Source: Saprospiraceae bacterium (GTDB lineage Bacteria > Bacteroidota > Bacteroidia > Chitinophagales > Saprospiraceae). From it: a stretch of DNA of 64,000 bases. The position numbers and the translations under genes are program-made. Where the stretch lies: assembly GCA_016711125.1 (NCBI GenBank), contig JADJTQ010000002.1:806001-870000 (forward strand), read 5' to 3'. Under the pieces are notes generated by a model, which saw only the letters and a program-made list of their open reading frames with translations, made no database searches and was not told where the DNA came from. Below, in pieces: positions 50,582 to 59,604 of the stretch. Numbering within the stretch: the stretch's first letter is position 1; every line of letters begins with the position of its first letter.

Positions 50582-51949
50582 TCAGGGTTTTAAGAGTTCA
50601 GTTTGAGGTGTACTCCATTTACGTAGATTATCACACCCTTCAAGCAGTACGGGGTCGACTTGCACAAATGTGCTCAAAACCTTCTCGTCCAACCACTTGT
50701 TGAGATATTCGACTTTACGCTCTTCAATTGCAGCTCTTTTTATTTTGGTGTAATCCTGTTTGAGATTGGCTTGATGCGGATCTGTCTGCGATTGAAGCAA
50801 AATGATCCTATAACCAGATTCACCGGTAGGTTTCTTAAATTCAACTGGATTGCTGAGATCTCCAACTTTCATGGTGTCAATGGCAAAGAAAATATCGACA
50901 TCCAGGTCAGCAGTTTCGAAAAACGTGTTGCCCGTAAGAGAATTGACCACGCGGCCCCCGTTGTTAAAGCTCTGTTCCTCTTTGTTAGAGAATTTCTTGA
51001 CGGCCTCTTCGAAACTCATTGAGTCACTAAGGAAGACGGTTCGGATCGAGTCCAGTTTAGACTTAGCCATATCCCGATCTTCCTGATTGATCACTGCTTT
51101 GATCAATATATGCCTTGTATGTATCAGATTTCCACGACGTTTGATCAGTTCGATAAGGTGAAATCCAAAAGGTGACTCGACGATGTCAGATAGCTCACCT
51201 TCGGTCAGATTATAGGCGGCCGCTTCAAACTCAGGTACGAATGTTCCGCGTTTTTGCAAGCCCAGATCACCGCCGACCCGTGCACTTCCGGGATCATCAG
51301 AAAATTTGGTGGCAAGATCTGCGAAGCTTTCTCCAGCCAATATGCGATCTCTCAATCCTTGTAGTCGATCCAGGGCTATTTGCCGCTCATCGGGACTCAC
51401 TTCCGGATACACAACGATCTCTCCAATTTCAACTTCTGCACTAAAATAGGGGAGGCTATCAACAGGAATTTGCTCGAAATACGTCTTGACTTCCGATGGT
51501 GTAATGGAAGTATTTTCGATCACTTTTCCCTGCATAGTCTCGGCTGTAATTTGACTGCGGAGGTCTTCCCGCATCTCGTTACGTACTTGAGCCACCGTTT
51601 TGCTGTAATAATCTTCAAATTGCGATATGTCATTATTCATAAGGCCCAGGATATAGTCGATTCGCTGATCCAACTGTTGTTCCACACGGTCATCTTCGAC
51701 AATCACGCTGTCTAGCTTAGCCTGGTTGACGAGTAGTTTTTGAACCATCACTCGCTCCAAGATGGCACATTTAGCTCCATCGGACAATGATCCGAGTCGT
51801 TGTTTATCGTAATCCAGTTGTTCTTCGATATCTGAGAGAAGAATGATTTCATCACCCACTGTGGCAACAACTTTATCGATCACCTGAGGCTGTTGTCCAT
51901 ATGCCACCAAAATGGCCCAAATAAAAATCAAAGTCAGCAAATGCTTCAT
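50582..51949 (-). CDS. surA: SurA-like periplasmic parvulin chaperone/PPIase
   Basis: The 455-residue protein has a signal peptide (MKHLLTLIFIWAILVAYGQ). The SurA N-domain (VIDKVVATVGDEIILLSDIEEQL) is followed by two parvulin domains: one near 180-280 (FSDDPGSARVGGDLGLQKRG, VESPFGFHLIELIKR) and a second at 285-385 (HTRHILIK, FSNKEEQSFNNGGRV), and a C-terminal helix. It folds outer-membrane proteins. It is the last gene of a three-gene parvulin cluster; its start overlaps the previous stop by four bases (ATGA). Confidence 0.9.
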   Translation of the reverse strand: MKHLLTLIFIWAILVAYGQQPQVIDKVVATVGDEIILLSDIEEQLDYDKQRLGSLSDGAKCAILERVMVQKLLVNQAKLDSVIVEDDRVEQQLDQRIDYILGLMNNDISQFEDYYSKTVAQVRNEMREDLRSQITAETMQGKVIENTSITPSEVKTYFEQIPVDSLPYFSAEVEIGEIVVYPEVSPDERQIALDRLQGLRDRILAGESFADLATKFSDDPGSARVGGDLGLQKRGTFVPEFEAAAYNLTEGELSDIVESPFGFHLIELIKRRGNLIHTRHILIKAVINQEDRDMAKSKLDSIRTVFLSDSMSFEEAVKKFSNKEEQSFNNGGRVVNSLTGNTFFETADLDVDIFFAIDTMKVGDLSNPVEFKKPTGESGYRIILLQSQTDPHQANLKQDYTKIKRAAIEERKVEYLNKWLDEKVLSTFVQVDPVLLEGCDNLRKWSTPQTELLKP

Positions 51950-52806
51950 TGTGCAAATAGTTTAATATTATCCCGGGATAAGGCTCGATCGTATAGATCA
52001 CGTTTGAGCTTTTCCAGCAGGGCAATTTTTCGTTTGTGCAAGATAACCCTCGATGCCTGCTCTTCTATAAAGGCTAACGGGGCAATCTCTTTTTTGTCTT
52101 TGATATCCAGAATTTTAAGAAAATAATAATATTCATCATTAGTCATCTGAAACACTTTATTGTTTCGGATCGCGTTGAAGTTGATCGATCCTTGTGGCAT
52201 TTCCTGGCTGATCACATCTAATTTGTACCAGATGCTATCACTTAGATAGTAGGTACTCGCATAATTATTACTCAAAGATACAAGATCCCTAAAATCTGAA
52301 TCCTTATTACTTTTCCAACTGCTTTCTATTTTTTTCAGGATCTTGTCATTGAGGCTTTTCGGTAGTTTGATCAGATGGCATCTCACGATGGTTGCCTCAA
52401 GCTGATATTGTGATTTGTTTTCGTCGTAGTAGGTCTCAAGTTCCTGGTCGCTGATCACTGTATCAAGCAGGGTCTCAACTACTGATTTTTCGTATTGGTG
52501 CATAATCAGCGAGGCTTTGTAGTCCTTGACAAGCCGATCTATTTGCAGATCAGCGGGCATATTTTTTTCAGCCTCATGTAACATGACATTTTCCTTAATC
52601 CAGCGATCTACATAAGCATTCTGAGCCAAGATTCTTTCGCTGGAGTCGAGACCTTCCGGCAAAACAGCATTAATCTCTGATGCGTACAACCACTTATCAA
52701 AAACCTGGACCATTAGGGGATCTGCGTTAGCAGTACCTAGATTGCAAGAGAGCAAACCTGCTACCAACAAAATCATCACCGAGGCAATTACAGATGATAA
52801 AGACAC
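51946..52806 (-). CDS. Parvulin-cluster lipoprotein (peptidylprolyl isomerase-like)
   Basis: The 286-residue protein has a lipobox (LLVAGLLSC) and then a helical part of the SurA-N type (LPEGLDSSERILAQNAYVDRWIKENVMLHEAE) and a compact domain with IVRCHLIKLPKSLNDKI, weakly reminiscent of a parvulin but lacking clear catalytic motifs. It is flanked by a larger PpiC-type protein (two bases upstream) and SurA (overlapping downstream), an arrangement common in Bacteroidota. It probably acts with them as a membrane-anchored chaperone in the periplasm. Confidence 0.75.
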   Translation of the reverse strand: MSLSSVIASVMILLVAGLLSCNLGTANADPLMVQVFDKWLYASEINAVLPEGLDSSERILAQNAYVDRWIKENVMLHEAEKNMPADLQIDRLVKDYKASLIMHQYEKSVVETLLDTVISDQELETYYDENKSQYQLEATIVRCHLIKLPKSLNDKILKKIESSWKSNKDSDFRDLVSLSNNYASTYYLSDSIWYKLDVISQEMPQGSINFNAIRNNKVFQMTNDEYYYFLKILDIKDKKEIAPLAFIEEQASRVILHKRKIALLEKLKRDLYDRALSRDNIKLFAQ

Positions 52807-52808
52807 TT

Positions 52809-54761
52809 TTAAGATTTGATGATCGAATTTAGAACATCCTGATTTACAGTTACTTTAAATTCTTTTGTCAGTTGTTCGACCCACTGTTTTTCCAGGTAAT
52901 CTTGATAGTCGGCAATGACATAGCCCCTGGCTTCATCGAGCGTCTTTATCTTGGGTGCCACAATTTCAGCTATGCGCCTTAACGAACTTATACCCCTATC
53001 CGGATCTTTGGCTAATGGTGTCATTGCATTCTTAACCCAAGACAAAGCTGGATCTAGCTCTTCTTTGTCTTTCAATACAGTCTGGGATCGCACCAGTTCA
53101 GCATCTTTGTTAAATTTCTTTAGAAGCTTTCCTCCTGTCTTTTTCGGTACTTGCTTCATGATTTTAGCAATGACATCATCGTCTACACTATTGATGGTGA
53201 TGGTCTCTACCAACGCCCTTTCAGGCCATAAGTAATTGTCATGATGAGATTTATAGAAGACTTTCAGTCCTGATGTGTCTTCAGAAGCTTTATCCCAGAC
53301 TTTCATTTTTGTGGCTTCAAAAAGCAGTATTCCTTCTGAATATTCACGCATTAATGCTTTAAAATCCGGATGTTTAACCTCCAACTGAGATTCTTCATAT
53401 TCCCTTAGCGTGCTTTGCACAAATTCGTCATAGAGCAGTTCAAGGGCCTGGGCGGCAGACATCGAGCGATTGATGCGCAATCTTGATGCCGCATTTTTAG
53501 TGAGGTAAGCCAATAGTCGATCCGATTTAATCGACTCGTTTCCGATCATAAATAGGGACTGATTTTTGTACGACTCGGGTGCTTTCCACTTATAGTTTAG
53601 GTAGTCATCACCAATTTCCTGAAGGAAAAGATTGCGATCCCAGGCCAACTCGCGAAAGTTATTGTCGGCCTTGATTTTAGCTAACATGGATTTTTCAGCC
53701 AATGCATAACGGCCATCAGACTTCACCTTAGCTTCAAGAGTACGCCTAATCTCCTGGTAGGCGGAAATAGGTTTATGACTGATCCGTTTGATGATATGCC
53801 AACCGATACTTGATCGCACAGGACGACTATATTCATTATCTTCCTTCAGGCGAAATGCTGTATTTTCAAAGATGGATTCATATTTGTTGATCCCGAAAAA
53901 ACCCAGGTAACCTCCTTGTGAGGCTGTACTTTTATCCTCTGTATTTTGACGGGCTAAATCTGCAAAGTCAGCACCTGCTTCCAAGAGGGTATACAAGCTG
54001 TCTATTCGGCCTTTGGCATCGCGATTGATTTGATTCCTTACTAAGATCTGAGACACTTCCATCTCGCCACGGGCTTCGCGTTCTCCATTAGTAGTGACAA
54101 TATGAAATCCCAATTTGGATCGAATAGGTCTTGAATAGGTCTGAGCAGGAAGGTTATAAATGGCGGTCTCGAGATCATAATAACCATCAGGCAGCATTGC
54201 AGTAACGTAGCCTATTCGCCCTTCATTTTTCTTAACATTTTCATCCTCAGATACTTCGAGAGCCACCTTCGAAAAGTCTTCACCACTGCGCAGACGCTCT
54301 AAAACCTTCAAAGCTCTTTGATATACCACATCAGCCTCTTCACTAGTTGCGGTGGGAGATACCTTTCATAAAATATGCGAAAAACTAACGTCTCTAAGCA
54401 TCCTGTCATAGGCTTCGCGGGTAAGTGATTCGAGCATTTCTTTGTCAGAAAGATAGGCGGCGGCTAATTGCTTTCGATATCCTGCCAGTTCGATATTACG
54501 TGATTGAATGGTGTCGAGCTGCATTTGCCGGGCCTTGTGTACTTTGAGTTTGAATTTCTTGTACAGGTCAAGATATTCCTCTACTGATGAGCTCGAAAAG
54601 TCTGCGTTGTCCCGGTTCGTTTTTTCATAGATGTATAAGAACTCATCGACAAGCACCGGCTCATCTTCAACGGTGAAAATGATTTGATCTTGCCCTGCCG
54701 AAAAACCACATGTCACCACCAGCATTGTACATATCGAAGCCAGTCTCTTTAAGTGATTCAT
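52809..54761 (-). CDS. PpiC-type parvulin chaperone, interrupted by an in-frame TGA
   Basis: Start ATG 54761 yields a signal peptide (MNHLKRLASICTMLVVTCGFSAGQ) and an N-domain (FTVEDEPVLVDEFLYIYEK). At SHIL, a TGA (54366-54368) interrupts the frame, after which the same frame continues KVSPTATSEEADVVYQRALKVLERLRSGEDFSKVA with two parvulin domains (GRIGYVTAMLPDGYYD ... SKLGFHIV; QGGYLGFFGINKYESIFENTAFRL ... SSIGWHIIKR) and a long C-terminal chaperone part. The stop could be a Trp-to-stop mutation or a pair of compensating one-base errors (adding one A and removing one A gives HILMKVSP). It is the first gene of the three-gene parvulin operon. About 650 residues if intact. Confidence 0.85.
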
Positions 54762-54896
54762 AAGTTGTGAAGTTGTCTGAATAAGCGATTTAGAAAATCG
54801 GGTCACAAAAATACATTTTTTGAAAAGTAAATGACCGCTCCAAGAACATAGAAATCCTTCAACCTCCCATCCACCCTGATGCTAGGCTCAACTTTT

Positions 54897-57356
54897 TTAG
54901 TCATAGGTATATATTCTCTTTACCCGGCCTGATAAGTTGGTAAATACTTCGTATGGTATGGTATCAGCTGCCAATGCCAGGTCACTAATGGTGGGATCTT
55001 TGCCAAAAACCGTCACTTCTGTTCCTATCTCTATATTTTCGATGTCAGTTACGTCTACCATAGTCATATCCATACAGATCGTACCGATGATGGGTGCTTT
55101 CTGTCCGTTTATGACAACTGCATAACGCCGATTGCCTGCTTTTCGTATCAATCCGTCTGCATATCCGATCGCTATGGTCGCCGTTTTCAATGTTTTTTCA
55201 ACTTTCTCTTTGCGCCCGTATCCTATAGTGTCACCTTTAGCCAGGTTTTTAATTTGCGAAACAAAGGTCGTTAAGGTGTGAACGGGCTCCAGTTGCATTT
55301 GTGCAGGCATTCCAATTCCATACATTCCAATACCTATCCTTACCATATCAAATTGAGCTTCCGGGTACTGTACTATGGCATTACTATTAGCTATGTGCCA
55401 GATGGGTTTGAACCCGATCGCTGTGGATACTTGCTGAGCCATATCTTTAAAACGAGTAATTTGTCCCTGGGTAAATGCTTGTTCAGCGGCATCTTCACTG
55501 GCCGCAAGATGACTAAAAATACTTCCGACCTCGACACAGTTTGATTGCTTGATCATGTCACATAAGGTTGCAATATCGCCGAACTCAAATCCAAGACGGT
55601 TCATTCCCGTTTCCAGCTTCAAATGGATAGCAAGTTTACTTTGACTGTATCCAACGGATTTGATAATGGCACCCAACTGGAAGATGGAAAATACTTCAGG
55701 TTCGAGGCGATATGTGATCATAGTGGCCAGACTATTTATGTCAGCATTAAGCACCATGATTGGAGTTTTGATGCCAGCCTTACGTAATTCGACTCCCTCA
55801 TCCAGATAGGCAACTGCAAGATAATCGATATGCCTGGATTCCAGAAAACGGGCGATTTCTATTCCCCCACTTCCATATGCTGCAGCTTTGACCATTGCCA
55901 TCATCTTGACATTCTTGTCAATCAGACAATCTTCAAAATTTTTCAGATTGCGAGCCAGTGCGGCCAAATTAACCTCCAATACGGTTTGATGTTTCTTAAG
56001 GCTTAGTTGTTCGGTTACTTTTTCGAACCCAAAATATCGGGCGCCCTTTATCAAAATCAATTCATGAGAAAATACTTCTTCTTGTAATGCCTTTAAAAGG
56101 GTAGCAGTATCTGCAAAGAAGCTGCCCTGAATCTTTCCGAGAAATGGTTTGATCTGCCCGATTTGTGACCCCACACCAAGGAGGCGGGTAAAACCATGTT
56201 GATGCAGCTGTTGGGCGACTCGTTGGTAAAGGTCTCTTTCCCTGGCCTGTTGTAAAAGATCACTTAAAATGATGGTTTTGTTAAGTTGGTGTGATTGGAA
56301 GTTGGCAAAAGCAAGGGCTACACTAAGTGATTCGAGATCAGCATTATATACGTCATTGATGATGAGGCAATCGTTGACCCCTTCGAGGGCCTCCAGTCGC
56401 ATCGCGATAGGTAACAGGTGCTCGAAAGATCGATCGAGTTCCGTAAGAGTTGGCAAAAATAGCTTGATCGCAGCAAGGCAATGCAATGCATTTTCGATCG
56501 ATGCATCATCAGAAAATGGAATAGTGATGGTGCCCTGTTGTGAGCCAAAGGTGTAACCGATCGTAGTTTTTGCTCTCAATCGATCGATTATTTCCACTTG
56601 AATCTCAGCATCTCTGGTGAAGGACCAGGTAAACAGGGGAATGTCTTTTCTTTGAAGAGCTTCAAAAATATCTTCGTGATCCCGGCAACAAATCACCTTC
56701 GGACATCGCACAAATAATCTTAATTTCTCCTCCAATTTTTGTTGAATATTCTCAAAACCCTCGGCATGGGCTGATCCGATATTGGTCATAATACCAATCT
56801 CTGGCCGAATGATTTCCTCCAGGTTTTTCATCTCACCCGGTTGAGAAATTCCGGCTTCAAAAATAGCCAGGTCAGCCTGTTCATTAAGTTGCCATACTGA
56901 TAGAGGGACCCCGATCTGTGAATTGTAGCTTTTCGGACTCTTTACTACATGGTACTCTGTTCCCAGGATCTGGTTCAACCATTCTTTGACCACAGTTTTG
57001 CCATTACTGCCCGTAATTCCTATAACTGGAATATTAAATCGTTGCCGATGCCAACTGACAAGTTTCTGCAGACTTGCCAAAACGTCGCTCACTAAAAAAA
57101 TATTTGCTTCGGGTATTGGAAGTAAGTCAATCGGATGATCAACAATAAAGTTTCTTACACCTGACTGATAGAGTGACTCAATAAAATTGTGTCCATCTTG
57201 GCGCACCCCCTTTAATGCAAAAAATAAGGTTGACTCAGGGTGCTGCATTTGTCTGCTATCGACGAGAAGTACCTGAATGGGATGATCGGCAGAGTTTTTT
57301 TGCAGCCATCGACCTTCTAAGACCGTACCAATATCTTGAATAGTAACCATTGTCAC
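54897..57356 (-). CDS. murF-alr: Bifunctional MurF - alanine racemase
   Basis: The 819-residue protein has MurF in its N-terminal half (VLLVDSRQMQHPESTLFFALKG, the P-loop GITGSNGKTVVKEW, EAGISQPGEM, and NDVYNADLESL). The alanine racemase in the C-terminal half has MVKAAAYGSGG (PLP-Lys at about residue 490), LETGMNRLGFEF, HIANSNAIVQYP, VRIGIGMYGIG and AIGYADGLIRKAGN (catalytic Tyr). It joins D-Ala-D-Ala to UDP-MurNAc-tripeptide and supplies D-alanine. This fusion is a known Bacteroidota arrangement. It overlaps purD upstream by 4 bases (ATGA). Confidence 0.95.
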   Translation of the reverse strand: MTMVTIQDIGTVLEGRWLQKNSADHPIQVLLVDSRQMQHPESTLFFALKGVRQDGHNFIESLYQSGVRNFIVDHPIDLLPIPEANIFLVSDVLASLQKLVSWHRQRFNIPVIGITGSNGKTVVKEWLNQILGTEYHVVKSPKSYNSQIGVPLSVWQLNEQADLAIFEAGISQPGEMKNLEEIIRPEIGIMTNIGSAHAEGFENIQQKLEEKLRLFVRCPKVICCRDHEDIFEALQRKDIPLFTWSFTRDAEIQVEIIDRLRAKTTIGYTFGSQQGTITIPFSDDASIENALHCLAAIKLFLPTLTELDRSFEHLLPIAMRLEALEGVNDCLIINDVYNADLESLSVALAFANFQSHQLNKTIILSDLLQQARERDLYQRVAQQLHQHGFTRLLGVGSQIGQIKPFLGKIQGSFFADTATLLKALQEEVFSHELILIKGARYFGFEKVTEQLSLKKHQTVLEVNLAALARNLKNFEDCLIDKNVKMMAMVKAAAYGSGGIEIARFLESRHIDYLAVAYLDEGVELRKAGIKTPIMVLNADINSLATMITYRLEPEVFSIFQLGAIIKSVGYSQSKLAIHLKLETGMNRLGFEFGDIATLCDMIKQSNCVEVGSIFSHLAASEDAAEQAFTQGQITRFKDMAQQVSTAIGFKPIWHIANSNAIVQYPEAQFDMVRIGIGMYGIGMPAQMQLEPVHTLTTFVSQIKNLAKGDTIGYGRKEKVEKTLKTATIAIGYADGLIRKAGNRRYAVVINGQKAPIIGTICMDMTMVDVTDIENIEIGTEVTVFGKDPTISDLALAADTIPYEVFTNLSGRVKRIYTYD

Positions 57357-58618
57357 GTCAAATCAAATCCAATATCACGGCGGTAGTAGGCGCCCTCAAA
57401 ATGAATTTCGGCCGCCTTTTGCCTGGAGTAATTGACCGCTTGCTCAATGGTGTCTCCAAAAGAAGTTACCGCCAAAACCCGTCCGCCATCAGTCACAATT
57501 GAACCCCCTGAAATTTTGGTTCCTGCATGAAAAATAATTCCTTGTTCATGACCTTCAATTCCAGTAATTGCCTTACCCTTTTCATAGCTGCCCGGATATC
57601 CACCCGCTACCATAACTATGCTTGCGACCGTGCTGGGATCGATCTGAATTTTCTGATCAGCCAAATGGCCCTTTGTTGTAGCCAGGCACAAATCGATCAG
57701 GTCATTTTTAAGCCGGGGCATCACCGATTGCGTCTCAGGGTCTCCCATGCGACAGTTGTACTCGATCACTATTGGCTTTCCACCTACCTGGATAAGCCCA
57801 AAAAAAACAAATCCTTTGTACTCAAGACCGTCTTCTGCAATACCGGCAATGGTCGGAATGATAATTTCATTCTCGACGATATTCATAAGGTCTTCGTTTA
57901 CGAAGGGCACCGGAGATATCGATCCCATTCCACCCGTGTTCAGACCCTGGTCTCCTTCTCCAATTCGCTTGTAATCTTTGGCTACCGGTAAGATCTTGTA
58001 ATCTTTGCCGTCAGTTAGTACAAAGACTGAAAATTCGATCCCGTCCAAAAACTCTTCAATCACCACTGTGTCGCCGGCAGCACCAAATTTTCCCAGAAGC
58101 ATATCTTCAAATTCCTTTTTAGCCTCACTGGTGTCACTACATATGATGACGCCCTTGCCCGCGGCCAGACCATCGGCTTTTAGTACCACAGGAAGTGGGT
58201 GAGTTTCTAAATATCGTAAACCATCATTCATTTGATCCCGCGTAAACTGACGGTACTTAGCGGTTGGAATGCCATGCCTCTGCATAAAAGCCTTCGAAAA
58301 AGCCTTCGAGCCCTCCAGCTGAGCTCCACTGGCTTTTGGGCCGACAATTGCCAAAGAAGGGAAAGTCTCTGTTAAAAAATCAACCAAACCATCGACCAGG
58401 GGACCCTCCGGGCCTACGACGACCAGGTCGCATTTCAGGTCAACAATAAGTTCGCTAATCTGCTTAAAATCTGCCATATCCAGCGGTACATTGGTCCCTA
58501 TTTGAGAGGTTCCGGCGTTGCCAGGGGCGATAAATAACTGAGATAGTTTGTTACTTTGCGCCATTTTCCAGGCAAGCGCATGTTCACGACCACCACTACC
58601 AAGTAATAAAACATTCAT
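57353..58618 (-). CDS. purD: Phosphoribosylamine-glycine ligase
   Basis: Start ATG 58618 gives MNVLLLGSGGREHALAWKM, the classic PurD N-terminus. The 421-residue protein has the ATP-grasp features LVVVGPEGPLVDGL, LKADGLAAGKGVIIC, VVIEEFLDGIEFSVFVL, NTGGMGSISPVP and IEYNCRMGDPETQSVMPRL. It makes glycinamide ribonucleotide in purine synthesis. The upstream in-frame TTG codons look unlikely as starts. It is followed by murF-alr with a four-base overlap. Confidence 0.97.
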   Translation of the reverse strand: MNVLLLGSGGREHALAWKMAQSNKLSQLFIAPGNAGTSQIGTNVPLDMADFKQISELIVDLKCDLVVVGPEGPLVDGLVDFLTETFPSLAIVGPKASGAQLEGSKAFSKAFMQRHGIPTAKYRQFTRDQMNDGLRYLETHPLPVVLKADGLAAGKGVIICSDTSEAKKEFEDMLLGKFGAAGDTVVIEEFLDGIEFSVFVLTDGKDYKILPVAKDYKRIGEGDQGLNTGGMGSISPVPFVNEDLMNIVENEIIIPTIAGIAEDGLEYKGFVFFGLIQVGGKPIVIEYNCRMGDPETQSVMPRLKNDLIDLCLATTKGHLADQKIQIDPSTVASIVMVAGGYPGSYEKGKAITGIEGHEQGIIFHAGTKISGGSIVTDGGRVLAVTSFGDTIEQAVNYSRQKAAEIHFEGAYYRRDIGFDLT

Positions 58619-58876
58619 ATCCAACAAAAAATAAGATGATCCGCAAAGATGCGCAGATTAATTTGAGATAAAAATTCAATACTCTGAAACCTGATTTGAG
58701 ACGGCTTTGGAAGTCGGATTAAAGCTCTGTTTTATCGAGGAGTGCATTTACATGATGATTTATCACTATTTAAAAGTATTTAATAATCAGAGATTTAAAT
58801 TTGATGAATAATCATAATTGGTACGAATTTTGAGTAGTTGATATGCAGGTAAGGTCAAATGGTAAATAAATAGGAT

Positions 58877-59464
58877 ATGATTGCCTATGTAAAAGGACAA
58901 ATTACGCATAAGAATCCCACTTTTGTCTATGTGGAGTGCGGGGGAGTTGGGTATCATATCAACATCTCCCTCAATACATATTCAAGAATTGAAAAATCGG
59001 ATTCGATCAAGCTTCTAACCCATCTGGTGGTCAAGGAAGATTCCCACACTTTGTTTGGGTTTTATGACAGTGAGGAACGGGACTTGTTTGTGCATTTGCT
59101 TTCCGTATCGGGTATCGGGCCAAATACAGCGCGTATTGTCCTCTCTTCACTCAATCCGGCAGAGGTCAAACATGCCATATTAAGTGATGACGAGATGACT
59201 TTTAGACAAGTGAAAGGCATCGGCGCAAAGACGGCAAAACAGATTATACTGGATCTTAAAAACAAGATTACCAAGGGATCTGGTACGACATTTCAACTGC
59301 CCATCAGAGACAATACTTTGCAGGAGGAAGCGTTATCTGCATTATTGGCTTTGGGATTTAGCAAACAAAGTGTGATCAAGGCAATCTCGGATGTGTGTAA
59401 AGTCAATCCTGATCTTGCCAATGTCGAATCTATCATTAAGGCTTCACTTAAGAAATTATCCTGA
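58877..59464 (+). CDS. ruvA: Holliday junction branch migration protein RuvA
   Basis: The 195-residue protein begins MIAYVKGQITHKNPTFVYVECGGVGYHINIS, the OB-fold N-domain. It carries two helix-hairpin-helix motifs (LLSVSGIGPNTARIVLSSL and FRQVKGIGAKTAKQIILDLK), then a linker and the C-terminal RuvB-binding domain (EALSALLALGFSKQSVIKAI). It binds four-way junctions in recombination. The sprA gene follows, the usual Bacteroidota order. Confidence 0.97.
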   Translation: MIAYVKGQITHKNPTFVYVECGGVGYHINISLNTYSRIEKSDSIKLLTHLVVKEDSHTLFGFYDSEERDLFVHLLSVSGIGPNTARIVLSSLNPAEVKHAILSDDEMTFRQVKGIGAKTAKQIILDLKNKITKGSGTTFQLPIRDNTLQEEALSALLALGFSKQSVIKAISDVCKVNPDLANVESIIKASLKKLS

Positions 59465-59604
59465 TTACGTAAGGATGAGAAATTTGAAGTGGAAAGATGC
59501 GTCAAATGGTTTGCTTTTACAAAATAATCTAAAAGCAGAAGCGTAGTTAAGAAGTGAGATCAGAATTATACAATATTGTAGCTCGGAACACCTACTGGTT
59601 TAGA

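Noticed and set aside
54366..54368. TGA as selenocysteine codon
   Set aside because: No Cys or selenocysteine family position in parvulins here and no SECIS-like hairpin seen just downstream.
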